NCBI GenBank assembly: GCA_001695595.3 | Contig: MBPM02000016.1 | Location: 1-64,000, forward strand | Direction: 5' to 3' | Source: Plasmopara viticola | Lineage: Eukaryota > Oomycota > Peronosporomycetes > Peronosporales > Peronosporaceae | DNA: 64,000 nucleotides | Shown here: positions 1 through 11,144 of the stretch, piece by piece | Layout: each line of letters starts with the position of its first letter | Position numbering within the stretch: the first letter of the stretch is position 1 | Program-made: the position numbers and the translations under genes | Notes under the pieces: generated by a model | The model's input: the letters and a program-made list of their open reading frames with translations, nothing else | Database searches by the model: none | Told to the model about the DNA's origin: nothing

Positions 1-128
1 GCTATAGTCGGTCCATCATGTATTACCCGAAGCCTAAGGTTAGCGACTGCAGGGCAATTAATAAAGAGAACAACAATACGGTACCAACGTTGAGGCAATC
101 TTAGCAACATAATCAGCGGCTCGATTTA

Positions 129-201
129 TGCTCCGCCGGGATTGAACCGGGGGACCTTCTGTTTACAAAGACAGATGCCTCTACCACTGAGCCACACAGG
201 C
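129..201 (-). tRNA. tRNA-Thr(UGU), copy with indels at window edge
   Basis: Four single-base indels against the consensus. They fall in a stretch where the neighbouring SINE also has single-base losses, so poor base quality is possible. A SINE abuts its 5' end. Confidence 0.55.
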
Positions 202-202
202 T

Positions 203-456
203 AACCCGGTGGCTGGGTTAGTGGATTATGCTTCTCGTTATCACGGTGTGTGGTGCGGGTTCGAGCCCACACCGGACACACTTCGTATCAACCAGACTGG
301 GGAAGGACGGCCCCAAGCGAAATATTCCGACCCGATCAAGAATAAGACGATAACAAGACGAAAAAAGAATCTTCAGACTAAAAATGTAAATGTAGAAATT
401 CTAGCCAAGCCGAGAAGGTATAGGTTGTGTTAAGATTAAATACACGACAACTTTCA
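203..456 (+). mobile_element. tRNA-derived SINE (family 1), copy A
   Basis: Same insertion as the copies further on but 254 bp long because of scattered single-base losses. The 17-bp target duplication ACTGAGCCACACAGGCT lies at 186-202 and 457-473. Confidence 0.8.
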
Positions 457-714
457 ACTGAGCCACACAGGCTCAACCTATCGGAATCGACGGATACTTT
501 AACCATTTATCCCACGCCAACTGCTTGCGTTTGCGCTCATCTTTGAAGATTATCCGCGGCTATTTTAATATGGCTATAGTCGGTCCATCATGTATTACCC
601 GAAGCCTCTTCCAAAATAAAGAAAGGTTAGCGACTGCAGGGCAATAATAAAAAGAACAACAATACGGTACCAACGTTGAGGCAATCTTAGCAACATAATC
701 AGCGGCTCGATTTA

Positions 715-786
715 TGCCTCCGCCCGGGATTGAACCGGGGACCTTCTGTTTACAAGACAGATGCTCTACCACTGAGCCACACAGGC
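715..786 (-). tRNA. tRNA-Thr(UGU)
   Basis: Consensus copy; the trailer ends in a T5 run. Confidence 0.85.
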
Positions 787-1029
787 TCAACCTATCGGAA
801 TCTCAACCTATCGGAATCGACGGATACTTTAATCATTTATCCCACGCCAACTGCTTGCGTTTGCGCTCATCTTTGAAGATTATCCGCGGCTATTTTAATA
901 TGGCTATAGTCGGTCCATCATGTATTACCCGAAGCCTAAGGTTAGCGACTGCAGGGCAATAATAAAGAGAACAACAATACGGTACCAACGTTGAGGCAAT
1001 CTTAGCAACATAATCAGCGGCTCGATTTA

Positions 1030-1101
1030 TGCCTCCGCCCGGGATTGAACCGGGGACCTTCTGTTTACAAGACAGATGCTCTACCACTGAGCCACACAGG
1101 C
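1030..1101 (-). tRNA. tRNA-Thr(UGU)
   Basis: Consensus copy; the trailer T-run is broken (TTCTCTTTA), so no T4 is present there. Confidence 0.85.
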
Positions 1102-1343
1102 TCAACCTATCGGAACCCACGGATACTTTAACCATTTATCACACGCCAACTGCTTGCGTTTGCGCTCATCTTTGAAGATTATCCGCGGCTATTTTAATAT
1201 GGCTATAGTCGGTCCATCATGTATTACCCGAAGCCTCTTCCAAAATAAAGAAAGGTTAGTGACTGCAGGGCAATAATAAAGAGAACAACAATACGGTACC
1301 AACGCTGAGGCAATCTTAGCAACATAATCAGCGTCTCGATTTA

Positions 1344-1415
1344 TGCCTCCGCCCGGGATTGAACCGGGGACCTTCTGTTTACAAGACAGATGCTCTACCA
1401 CTGAGCCACACAGGC
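1344..1415 (-). tRNA. tRNA-Thr(UGU)
   Basis: Consensus copy with a broken T-run. The first trailer bases differ (GAGACGC rather than GAGCCGC). Confidence 0.85.
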
Positions 1416-1642
1416 TCAACCTATCGGAATCGACGGATACTTTAACCATTTATCCCACGCCAACTGCTTGCGTTTGCGCTCATCTTTGAAGATTATCCGC
1501 GGCTATTTTAATATGGCTATAGTCGGTCCATCATGTATTACCCGAAGCCTAAGGTTAGCGACTGCAGGGCAATAATAAAGAGAACAACAATACGGTACCA
1601 ACGTTGAGGCAATCTTAGCAACATAATCAGCGGCTCGATTTA

Positions 1643-1714
1643 TGCCTCCGCCCGGGATTGAACCGGGGACCTTCTGTTTACAAGACAGATGCTCTACCAC
1701 TGAGCCACACAGGC
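1643..1714 (-). tRNA. tRNA-Thr(UGU), SINE at 5' flank
   Basis: Consensus copy. Its normal 5' flank is replaced by SINE copy B, so only internal promoter boxes can be native. Broken T-run. Confidence 0.83.
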
Positions 1715-1715
1715 T

Positions 1716-1976
1716 AACCCGGTGGCGTGGGTTAGTGGATTATGCTTCTCGTTATCACGGTGTGTGGTGCGGGTTCGAGCCCCACACCGGACAAACTTCG
1801 TAATCAACCAGACTTGGGGAGAGGACGGCCCCAAGCGAAATATTTCCGACCCCGATCAAGAATAAGACGATAACAAGACGAAAAAAGAATCTTCAGACTA
1901 AAAATGTAAATGTAGAAATTCTAGCCAAGCCGAGAAGGTATAGGTTGTGTTAAGATTAAATACACGACAACTTTCA
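1716..1976 (+). mobile_element. tRNA-derived SINE (family 1), copy B (reference copy)
   Basis: 261 bp. The head reads like a tRNA: a degenerate A box around TGGCGTGGGTTAGTGG (the older copy at 34,294-34,538 has a perfect TGGCGTAGTGG) and B box GGTTCGAGCCC, ending CACACCGGACA. The body is about 150 bp without a long ORF and the tail ends TACACGACAACTTTCA. A 17-bp duplication of tRNA sequence flanks it, so the element entered the D-arm/acceptor region of a tRNA-Thr gene in the opposite orientation. The anticodon of the parental tRNA cannot be fixed because the anticodon arm is degenerate. Confidence 0.85.
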
Positions 1977-2237
1977 ACTGAGCCACACAGGCTCAACCTA
2001 TCGGAATCGACGGATACTTTAACCATTTATCCCACGCCAACTGCTTGCGTTTGCGCTCATCTTTGAAGATTATCCGCGGCTTTTTTAATATGGCTATAGT
2101 CGGTCCATCATGTATTACCCGAAGCCTCTTCCAAAATAAAGAAAGGTTAGTGACTGCAGGGCAAAAATAAAAAGAACAACAGTACCTCGGTACCGACCTT
2201 GAAGCAATCTTAGCAACATAATCAGCGGCTCGATTTA

Positions 2238-2309
2238 TGCCTCCGCCCGGGATTGAACCGTGGACATTCTGTTTACAAGTCAGATGCTCTACCACTGAGC
2301 CACACAGGC
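2238..2309 (-). tRNA. tRNA-Thr(UGU), variant
   Basis: Anticodon stem base 31 is changed (A.A mismatch next to the loop), with further changes in the variable region and T-stem. The same variant recurs at 4756, marking a 2.5-kb block duplication. Confidence 0.7.
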
Positions 2310-2554
2310 TCAACCTATCGGAATCGACGGATACTTTAACCATTTATCCCACGCCAACTGCTTGCGTTTGCACTCATCTTTGAAGATTATCCGCGGCTTT
2401 TTTAATATGGCTATAGTTGGTCCATCATGTATTACCCGAAGCCTCTTCCAAGATAAAGATTGGTTAGCGACTGCAGGGCAATAATAAAAAGAACAACAAT
2501 GACTCGGTACCAACGTTGAGGCAATCTTAGCAACATAATCAGCGGCTCGATTTA

Positions 2555-2626
2555 TGCCTCCGCCCGGGATTGAACCGGGGACCTTCTGTTTACAAGACAG
2601 ATGCTCTACCACTGAGCCACACAGGC
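2555..2626 (-). tRNA. tRNA-Thr(UGU)
   Basis: Consensus copy; T5 run at 2486-2490 (65 nt past the 3' end). Confidence 0.85.
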
Positions 2627-2887
2627 TCAACCTATCGGAATCTCAACCTATCGGAATCGACGGATACTTTAATCATTTATCCCACGCCAACTGCTTGCGT
2701 TTGCGCTCATCTTTGAAGATTATCCGCGGCTATTTTAATATGGCTATAGTCGGTCCATCATGTATTACCCGAAGCCTCTTCCAAAATAAAGATTGGTTAG
2801 CGACTGCAGGGCAATAATAAAAAGAACAACAATGACTCGGCACCAACGTTGAGGCAATCTTAGCAACATAATCAGCGGCTCGATTTA

Positions 2888-2958
2888 TGCCTCCGCCCGG
2901 ATTGAACCGGGGACCTTCTGTTTACAAGACAGATGCTCTACCACTGAGCCACACAGGC
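2888..2958 (-). tRNA. tRNA-Thr(UGU), 1-nt deletion
   Basis: One G/C missing at the T-loop edge of the T-stem (71 nt). Confidence 0.65.
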
Positions 2959-3218
2959 TCAACCTATCGAATCTCAACCTATCGGAATCGACGGATACTT
3001 TAATCATTTATCCCACGCCAACTGCTTGCGTTTGCGCTCATCTTTGAAGATTATCCGCGGCTATTTTAATATGGCTATAGTCGGTCCATCATGTATTACC
3101 CGAAGCCTCTATAAAGATAAAGATTGGTTAGCGACTGCAGGGCAATAATAAAAAGAACAACAGTACCTCGGTACCGACTTTGAAGCAATCTTAGCAACAT
3201 AATCAGCGGCTCGATTTA

Positions 3219-3290
3219 TGCCTCCACCCGGGATTGAACCGGGGACCTTCTGTTTACAAGACAGATGCTCTACCACTGAGCCACACAGGC
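3219..3290 (-). tRNA. tRNA-Thr(UGU)
   Basis: Base 66 C to T turns the last acceptor pair into G.U; otherwise consensus. Confidence 0.82.
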
Positions 3291-3532
3291 TCAACCTATC
3301 GGAACCCACGGATACTTTAACCATTTATCACACGCCAACTGCTTGCGTTTGCGCTCATCTTTGAAGATTATCCGCGGCTATTTTAATATGGCTATAGTCG
3401 GTCCATCATGTATTACCCGAAGCCGCTTCCAAAATAAAGAAAGGTTAGTGACTGCAGGGCAATAATAAAGAGAACAACAATACGGTACCAACGCTGAGGC
3501 AATCTTAGCAACATAATCAGCGTCTCGATTTA

Positions 3533-3604
3533 TGCCTCCGCCCGGGATTGAACCGGGGACCTTCTGTTTACAAGACAGATGCTCTACCACTGAGCCACAC
3601 AGGC
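3533..3604 (-). tRNA. tRNA-Thr(UGU)
   Basis: Consensus copy with a broken T-run; sister of the 1344 copy. Confidence 0.85.
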
Positions 3605-3846
3605 TCAACCTATCGGAATCGACGGATACTTTAACCATTTATCCCACGCCAACTGCTTGCGTTTGCGCTCATCTTTGAAGATTATCCGCGGCTATTTTAA
3701 TATGGCTATAGTCGGTCCATCATGTATTACCCGAAGCCTCTTCCAAAATAAAGAAAGGTTAGTGACTGCAGGGCAATAATAAAGAGAACAACAATACGGT
3801 ACCAACGCTGAGGCAATCTTAGCAACATAATCAGCGTCTCAATTTA

Positions 3847-3918
3847 TGCCTCCGCCCGGGATTGAACCGGGGACCTTCTGTTTACAAGACAGATGCTCTA
3901 CCACTGAGCCACACAGGC
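3847..3918 (-). tRNA. tRNA-Thr(UGU)
   Basis: Consensus copy with a broken T-run. Confidence 0.85.
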
Positions 3919-4160
3919 TCAACCTATCGGAATCGACGGATACTTTAACCATTTATCCCTCGCCAACTGCTTGCGTTTGCGCTCATCTTTGAAGATTATC
4001 CGCGGCTATTTTAATATGGCTATAGTCGGTCCATCATGTATTACCCGAAGCCTCTTCCAAAATAAAGAAAGGTTAGCGACTGCAGGGCAATAATAAAGAG
4101 AACAACAATACGGTACCAACGTTGAGGCAATCTTAGCAACATAATCAGCGGCTCGATTTA

Positions 4161-4232
4161 TGCCTCCGCCCGGGATTGAACCGGGGACCTTCTGTTTACA
4201 AGACAGATGCTCTACCACTGAGCCACACAGGC
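4161..4232 (-). tRNA. tRNA-Thr(UGU), SINE at 5' flank
   Basis: Consensus copy; block-duplicate of the 1643 copy, 2518 bp away. Confidence 0.83.
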
Positions 4233-4233
4233 T

Positions 4234-4494
4234 AACCCGGTGGCGTGGGTTAGTGGATTATGCTTCTCGTTATCACGGTGTGTGGTGCGGGTTCGAGCCC
4301 CACACCGGACAAACTTCGTAATCAACCAGACTTGGGGAGAGGACGGCCCCAAGCGAAATATTTCCGACCCCGATCAAGAACAAGACGATAACAAGACGAA
4401 AAAAGAATCTTCAGACTAAAAATGTAAATGTAGAAATTCTAACCAAGCCAAGAAGGTATAGGTTGTGTAAAGATTAAATACACGACAACTTTCA
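4234..4494 (+). mobile_element. tRNA-derived SINE (family 1), copy C
   Basis: Nearly identical to copy B, 2518 bp away, so duplicated with its block and not newly inserted. Confidence 0.85.
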
Positions 4495-4755
4495 ACTGAG
4501 CCACACAGGCTCAACCTATCGGAATCGACGGATACTTTAACCATTTATCCCACGCCAACTGCTTGCGTTTGCGCTCATCTTTGAAGATTATCCGCGGCTT
4601 TTTTAATATGGCTATAGTCGGTCCATCATGTATTACCCGAAGCCTCTTCCAAAATAAAGAAAGGTTAGTGACTGCAGGGCAAAAATAAAAAGAACAACAG
4701 TACCTCGGTACCGACCTTGAAGCAATCTTAGCAACATAATCAGCGGCTTGATTTA

Positions 4756-4827
4756 TGCCTCCGCCCGGGATTGAACCGTGGACATTCTGTTTACAAGTCA
4801 GATGCTCTACCACTGAGCCACACAGGC
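4756..4827 (-). tRNA. tRNA-Thr(UGU), variant
   Basis: Carries the same anticodon-stem and T-stem changes as the 2238 copy. Confidence 0.7.
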
Positions 4828-5073
4828 TCAACCTATCGGAATCGACGGATACTTTAACCATTTATCCCACGCCAACTGCTAGCGTTTGCGCTCATCTTTT
4901 GAAGATTATCCGCGGCTATTTTAATATGGCTATAGTCGGTCCATCATGTATTACCCGAAACCTCTTCCAAAATAAAGATTGGTTAGCGACTGCAGGGCAA
5001 TAATAAAAAGAACAACAGTACCTCGGTACTGACTTTGAAGCAATCTTAGCAACATTATCAGCGGCTCGATTTT

Positions 5074-5145
5074 TGCCTCCGCCCGGGATTGAACCGGGGA
5101 CCTTCTGTTTACAAGACAGATGCTCTACCACTGAGCCACACAGGC
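5074..5145 (-). tRNA. tRNA-Thr(UGU)
   Basis: Consensus copy; T5 trailer. Confidence 0.85.
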
Positions 5146-5387
5146 TCATCCTATCGGAATCGACGGATACTTTAACCATTTATCCCACGCCAACTGCTTG
5201 CGTTTGCGCTCATCTTTGAAGATTATCCGCGGCTATTTTAATATGGCTATAGTCGGTCCATCATGTATTACCCGAAGCCTCTTCCAAAATAAAGAAAGGT
5301 TAGCGACTGCAGGGCAATAATAAAAAGAACAACAATACGGTACCAACGTTGAGGCAATCTTAGCAACATAATCAGCGACTAAATTTA

Positions 5388-5459
5388 TGCCTCCGCCCGG
5401 GATTCAACCGGAGACCTTCTGTTTACAAGACAGATGCTCTACCACTGAACCACACAGGC
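5388..5459 (-). tRNA. tRNA-Thr(UGU), damaged B box
   Basis: B box reads GGTTGAATCC, losing the invariant C, with further changes at T-stem base 49 and in the D-stem. Probably weak or dead. Confidence 0.6.
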
Positions 5460-5701
5460 TTAACCGATCGGAATCCACGGATACTTTAACCATTTATCAC
5501 ACGCCAACTGCTTGCGTTTGCGCTCATCTCTGAGGATTATCCGCGGCTATTTTAATATGGCTATAGTCGGTCCATCATGTATTACCCGAAGCCTCTTCCA
5601 AAATAAAGAAAGGTTAGCGACTGCAGGGCAATAATAAAAAGAACAACAATACGGTACCAACGTTGAGGCAATCTTAGCAACATAATCAGCGACTCGATTT
5701 A

Positions 5702-5773
5702 TGCCTCCGCCCGGGATTGAACCGGGGACCTTCTGTTTACAAGACAGATGCTCTACCACTGAACCACACAGGC
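5702..5773 (-). tRNA. tRNA-Thr(UGU)
   Basis: D-stem C11 to T; B box intact. Confidence 0.8.
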
Positions 5774-6014
5774 TTAACCGATCGGAATCCACGGATACTT
5801 TAACCATTTATCGACGCCAACTGCTTGCGTTTGCGCTCATCTCTGAGGATTATCCGCGGCTATTTTAATATGGCTATAGTCGGTCCATCATGTATTACCC
5901 GAAACCTCTTCCAAAATAAAGATTGGTTAGCGACTGCAGGGCAATAATAAAAAGAACAACAATACGGTACCAACGTTGAGGCAATCTTAGCAACATAATC
6001 AGCGGCTCGATTTA

Positions 6015-6086
6015 TGCCTCCGCCCGGGATTGAACCGGGGACCTTCTATTTACAAGACAGATGCTCTACCACTGAGCCACACAGGC
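6015..6086 (-). tRNA. tRNA-Thr(UGU), SINE at 5' flank
   Basis: Base 40 C to T gives a G.U pair in the anticodon stem, a mark shared by most SINE-linked copies from here to 15.8 kb. Confidence 0.82.
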
Positions 6087-6087
6087 T

Positions 6088-6347
6088 GACCCGGTGGCGT
6101 GGGTTAGTGGATTATGCTTCTGGCCCTCACGGTGTGTGGTGCGGGTTCGAGCCCCACACCGGACAAACTTCGTAATCAACCAGACTTGGGGAGAGGACGG
6201 CCCTAAGCGAAATATTTTCGACCCCGATCAAGAAAAAGACAATAACAAGACGAAAAAGAATCTTCAGACTAGAAATGTAAATGTAGAAATCCTAGCCAAG
6301 CCGAGAAGGTATAGGTTGTGTTAAGATTAAATACATGACAACTTTCA
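6088..6347 (+). mobile_element. tRNA-derived SINE (family 1), copy D
   Basis: 260 bp. It belongs to a subtype starting GACCCGG with anticodon-arm sequence CTGGCCCTCA and tail TACATGACAA. Confidence 0.85.
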
Positions 6348-6602
6348 ACTGAGCCACACAGGCTCAACCTATCGGAATCCACGGATACTTTAACCATTTA
6401 TCACACGCCAACTGCTTGCGTTTGCGCTCATCTTTGAGGATTATCCGCGGCTATGTTAATATGGCTATAGTCGGTCCATCATGTATTACCCGAAACCTCT
6501 TCCAAAATAAAGAAAGGTTAGCGACTGCAGGGCAATAATAAAAAGAACAACAATACGGTACCAACGGAGGCAATCTTAGCAACATTACAGCGGCTCGATT
6601 TA

Positions 6603-6672
6603 TGCCTCCGCCCGGGATTGAACCGGGGACCTTCTGTTTACAAGACAGATGCTCTACCACTGAGCCACACAG
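6603..6672 (-). pseudogene. tRNA-Thr copy lacking acceptor 5' end
   Basis: A small deletion removes the first bases of the tRNA (the 5' GCC is lost, with adjoining flank), so the acceptor stem cannot close. The 11736 copy is its intact block-duplicate. Confidence 0.7.
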
Positions 6673-6911
6673 AACCTATCGGAATCGACGGATACTTTAA
6701 CCATTTATCCCACGCCAACTGCTTGCGTTTGCGCTCATCTTTGAAGATTATCCGCGTCTATTTTATATGGCTATAGTCGGTCCATCATGTATTACCCGAA
6801 GCCTCTTCCAAAATAAAGAAAGGTTAGCGACTGCAGGGCAATAATAAAAAGAACAACAATACGGTACCAACGTTGAGGCAATCTTAGCAACATAATCAGC
6901 GGCTCGATTTA

Positions 6912-6983
6912 TGCCTCCGCCCGGGATTGAACCGGGGACCTTCTGTTTACAAGACAGATGCTCTACCACTGAGCCACACAGGC
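6912..6983 (-). tRNA. tRNA-Thr(UGU)
   Basis: Consensus copy; duplicated at 12049 (5137 bp away). Confidence 0.85.
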
Positions 6984-7228
6984 TCAACCTATCGGAATCG
7001 ACGGATACTTCTACCATTTATCCCACGCCAACTGCTTGCGTTTGCGCTCATCTTTGAAGATTATCCGCGGCTATTTTAATATGGCTATAGTCGGTCCATC
7101 ATGTATTACCCGAAGCCTCTTCCAAAATAAAGATTGGTTAGCGACTGCAGGGCAATAATAAAAAGAACAACAATGACTCGGTACCAACGCTGAGGCAATC
7201 TTAGCAACATAATCAGCGGCTCGAGTTA

Positions 7229-7300
7229 TGCCTCCGCCCGGGATTGAACTGGGGATCTTCTGTTTACAAGACAGATGCTCTACCACTGAGCCACACAGGC
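7229..7300 (-). tRNA. tRNA-Thr(UGU), T-stem variant
   Basis: T-stem G52 to A (A.C mismatch) and a variable-loop change, both shared with the 12366 copy. Confidence 0.72.
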
Positions 7301-7542
7301 TCAACCTATCGGAATCGACGGATACTTTAACCATTTATCCCACGCCAACTGCTTGCGTTTGCGCTCATCTTTGAAGATTATCCGCGGCTATTTTAATATG
7401 GCTGTAGTCGGTCCATCATGTATTACCCGAAGCCTCTTCCAAAATAAAGAAAGGTTAGCGACTGCAGGGCAATAATGAAAAGAACAACAATACGGTACCA
7501 ACGTTGAGGCAATCTTAGCAACATAATCAGCGACTCGATTTA

Positions 7543-7614
7543 TGCCTCCGCCCGGGATTGAACCGGGAACCTTCTATTTACAAGACAGATGCTCTACCAC
7601 TGAGCCACACAGGC
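7543..7614 (-). tRNA. tRNA-Thr(UGU), SINE at 5' flank
   Basis: Base 40 T and base 48 T; T-run reduced to T4. Confidence 0.8.
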
Positions 7615-7615
7615 T

Positions 7616-7875
7616 GACCCGGTGGCGTGGGTTAGTGGATTATGCTTCTGGTCCTCACGGTGTGTGGTGCGGGTTCGAGCCCCACACCGGACAAACTTCG
7701 TAATCAACCAGACTTGGGGAGAGGACGGCCCTAAGCGAAATATTTTCGACCCCGATCAAGAAAAAGACAATAACAAGACGAAAAAGAATCTTCAGACTAA
7801 AAATGTAAATGTAGAAATCCTAGCCAAGCCGAGAAGGTATAGGTTGTGTTAAGATTAAATACATGACAACTTTCA
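7616..7875 (+). mobile_element. tRNA-derived SINE (family 1), copy E
   Basis: 260 bp, complete, with the 17-bp duplication on both sides. Confidence 0.85.
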
Positions 7876-8133
7876 ACTGAGCCACACAGGCTCAACCTAT
7901 CGGAATCCACGGATACTTTAACCATTTATCACACGCCAACTGCTTGCGTTTGCGCTCATCTCTGAGGATTATCCGCGGCTATGTTAATATGGCTATAGTC
8001 GGTCCATCATGTATTACCCGAAACCTCTTCCAAAATAAAGATTGGTTAGCGACTGCAGGGCAATAATAAAAAGAACAACAATACGGTACCAACGTTGAGG
8101 CAATCTTAGCAGCACAATCAGCGGCTCGATTTA

Positions 8134-8205
8134 TGCCTCCGCCCGGGATTGAACCGGGGACCTTCTATTTACAAGACAGATGCTCTACCACTGAGCCACA
8201 CAGGC
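8134..8205 (-). tRNA. tRNA-Thr(UGU)
   Basis: Base 40 T, a mark of SINE-linked copies, but no SINE is present. It may be a recombinant unit. Confidence 0.82.
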
Positions 8206-8450
8206 TCAACCTATCGGAATCGACGGATACTTCTACCATTTATCCCACGCCAACTGCTTGCGTTTGCGCTCATCTTTGAAGATTATACGCGGCTATTTTA
8301 ATATGGCTATAGTCGGTCCATCATGTATTACCCGAAGCCTCTTCCAAAATAAAGATTGGTTAGCGACTGCAGGGCAATAATAAAAAGAACAACAATGACT
8401 CGGTACCAACGCTGAGGCAATCTTAGCAACATAATCAGCGGCTCGATTTA

Positions 8451-8522
8451 TGCCTCCACCCGGGATTGAACCGGGGATCTTCTGTTTACAAGACAGATGC
8501 TCTACCACTGAGCTACACAGGC
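8451..8522 (-). tRNA. tRNA-Thr(UGU), variant
   Basis: Changes at base 66, in the variable loop and at the start of the D-stem region; anticodon loop intact. Confidence 0.75.
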
Positions 8523-8764
8523 TCAACCTATCGGAATCGACGGATACTTTAACCATTTATCCCACGCCAACTGCTTGCGTTTGCGCTCATCTTTGAAGAT
8601 TATCCGCGGCTATTTTAATATGGCTGAAGTCGGTCTATCATGTATTACCCGAAGCCTCTTCCAAAATAAAGAAAGGTTAGCGACTGCAGGGCAATAATAA
8701 AAAGAACAACAATACGGTACCAACGTTGAGGCAATCTTAGCAACATAATCAGCGACTCGATTTA

Positions 8765-8836
8765 TGCCTCCGCCCGGGATTGAACCGGGAACCTTCTATT
8801 TACAAGACAGATGCTCTACCACTGAGGCACACAGGC
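8765..8836 (-). tRNA. tRNA-Thr(UGU), SINE at 5' flank
   Basis: Base 40 T. One change beside the D-stem (GTGTGCCTC instead of GTGTGGCTC) weakens the A box. Confidence 0.72.
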
Positions 8837-8837
8837 T

Positions 8838-9112
8838 GACCCGGTGGCGTGGGTTAGTGGATTATGCTTCTGGTCCTCACGGTGTGTGGTGCGGGTTCAA
8901 GCCCCACACCGGACAAACTTCGTAATCAACCAGACTTGGGGAGAGGACGGCCCTAAGCGAAATATTTTCGACCCCGATCAAGAAAAAGCAATAACAAGAC
9001 GAATAGACTAAAAATCGAAGCCCTTAAGATTAAATACACAACTAGAATCACAGACTAACAACCTATCTAGCCAATATAGGTTGTGTTAAGATTAAATACA
9101 TGACAACTTTCA
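8838..9112 (+). mobile_element. tRNA-derived SINE (family 1), copy F, rearranged
   Basis: The body between about 8,990 and 9,085 is scrambled: pieces of its own 3' end occur twice around foreign sequence. Head and tail are normal. Confidence 0.75.
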
Positions 9113-9370
9113 ACTGAGCCACACAGGCTCAACCTATCGGAATCCACGGATACTCTAACCATTTATCACACGCCAACTGCTTGCGTTTGCGCTCATCTTT
9201 GAGGATTATCCGCGGCTATGTTATAATGGCTATAGTCGGTCCATCATGTATTACCCGAAACCTCTTCCAAAATAAAGATTGGTTAGCGACTGCAGGGCAA
9301 TAATAAAAAGAACAACAATACGGTACCAACGTTGAGGCAATCTTAGCAGCACAATCAGCGGCTCGATTTA

Positions 9371-9442
9371 TGCCTCCGCCCGGGATTGAACCGGGGACCT
9401 TCTATTTACAAGACAGATGCTCTACCACTGAGCCACACAGGC
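9371..9442 (-). tRNA. tRNA-Thr(UGU), SINE at 5' flank
   Basis: Base 40 T; otherwise consensus. Confidence 0.82.
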
Positions 9443-9443
9443 T

Positions 9444-9703
9444 GACCCGGTGGCGTGGGTTAGTGGATTATGCTTCTGGTCCTCACGGTGTGTGGTGCAG
9501 GTTCGAGCCCCACACCGGACAAACTTCGTAATCAACCAGACTTGGGGAGAGGACGGCCCTAAGCGAAATATTTTCGACCCCGATCAAGAAAAAGACAATA
9601 ACAAGACGAAAAAGAATCTTCAGACTAAAAATGTAAATGTAGAAATCGTAGCCAAGCCGAGAAGGTATAGGTTGTGTTAAGATTAAATACATGACAACTT
9701 TCA
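9444..9703 (+). mobile_element. tRNA-derived SINE (family 1), copy G
   Basis: 260 bp; one base change just before the B box (GCAGGTTCGAG), shared with copy I. Confidence 0.85.
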
Positions 9704-9963
9704 ACTGAGCCACACAGGCTCAACCTATCGGAATCCACGGATACTCTAACCATTTATCACACGCCAACTGCTTGCGTTTGCGCTCATCTTTGAGGATTAT
9801 CCGCGGCTATGTTAATATGGCTATAGTCGGTCCATCATGTATTACCCGAAACCTCTTCCAAAATAAAGATTGGTTAGCGACTGCAGGGCAATAATAAAAA
9901 GAACAACAGTACCTCGGTACGACCTTGAAGCAATCTTAGCAACATAATCAGCGACTCGATTTA

Positions 9964-10035
9964 TGCCTCCGCCCGGGATTGAACCGGGAACCTTCTATTT
10001 ACAAGACAGATGCTCTACCACTGAGCCACACAGGC
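9964..10035 (-). tRNA. tRNA-Thr(UGU), SINE at 5' flank
   Basis: Base 40 T and base 48 T. Confidence 0.8.
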
Positions 10036-10036
10036 T

Positions 10037-10294
10037 GACCCGGTGGCGTGGGTTAGTGGATTATGCTTCTGGTCCTCACGGTGTGTGGTGCGGGTTCAAG
10101 CCCACACCGGACAAACTTCGTAATCAACCAGACTTGGGAGAGGACGGCCCTAAGCGAAATATTTTCGACCCCGATCAAGAAAAAGACAATAACAAGACGA
10201 AAAAGAATCTTCAGACTAAAAATGTAAATGTAGAAATCCTAGCCAAGCCGAGAAGGTATAGGTTGTGTTAAGATTAAATACATGACAACTTTCA
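10037..10294 (+). mobile_element. tRNA-derived SINE (family 1), copy H
   Basis: 258 bp. Two single-base losses; B box changed to GGTTCAAGCCC. Confidence 0.82.
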
Positions 10295-10552
10295 ACTGAG
10301 CCACACAGGCTCAAACCTATCGGAATCCACGGATACTCTAACCATTTATCACACGCCAACTGCTTGCGTTTGCGCTCATCTTTGAGGATTATCCGCGCTA
10401 TGTTATAATGGCTATAGTCGGTCCATCATGTATTACCCGAAACCTCTTCCAAAATAAAGATTGGTTAGCGACTGCAGGGCAATAATAAAAAGAACAACAA
10501 TACGGTACCAACGTTGAGGCAATCTTAGCAGCACAATCAGCGGCTCGATTTA

Positions 10553-10623
10553 TGCCTCGCCCGGGATTGAACCGGGGACCTTCTGTTTACAAGACAGATG
10601 CTCTACCACTGAGCCACACAGGC
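10553..10623 (-). tRNA. tRNA-Thr(UGU), 1-nt deletion in acceptor
   Basis: One C/G missing near the 3' acceptor strand (71 nt); SINE at its 5' flank. Confidence 0.65.
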
Positions 10624-10624
10624 T

Positions 10625-10883
10625 GACCCGGTGGCGTGGGTTAGTGGATTATGCTTCTGGTCCTCACGGTGTGTGGTGCAGGTTCGAGCCCCACACCGGA
10701 CAAACTTCGTAATCAACCAGACTTGGGAGAGGACGGCCCTAAGCGAAATATTTTCGACCCCGATCAAGAAAAAGACAATAACAAGACGAAAAAGAATCTT
10801 CAGACTAAAAATGTAAATGTAGAAATCGTAGCCAAGCCGAGAAGGTATAGGTTGTGTTAAGATTAAATACATGACAACTTTCA
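10625..10883 (+). mobile_element. tRNA-derived SINE (family 1), copy I
   Basis: 259 bp; near-duplicate of copy G. Confidence 0.85.
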
Positions 10884-11144
10884 ACTGAGCCACACAGGCT
10901 CAACCTATCGGAATCCACGGATACTCTAACCATTTATCACACGCCAACTGCTTGCGTTTGCGCTCATCTTTGAGGATTATCCGCGGCTATGTTAATATGG
11001 CTATAGTCGGTCCATCATGTATTACCCGAAACCTCTTCCAAAATAAAGATTGGTTAGCGACTGCAGGGCAATAATAAAAAGAACAACAGTACCTCGGTAC
11101 CGACCTTGAAGCAATCTTAGCAACATAATCAGCGGCTCGATTTA

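Noticed and set aside
203..273. SINE head as a second functional tRNA gene
   Set aside because: The anticodon arm does not form a proper 5-bp stem, the acceptor pairs poorly and the target duplication shows it is part of a mobile element.
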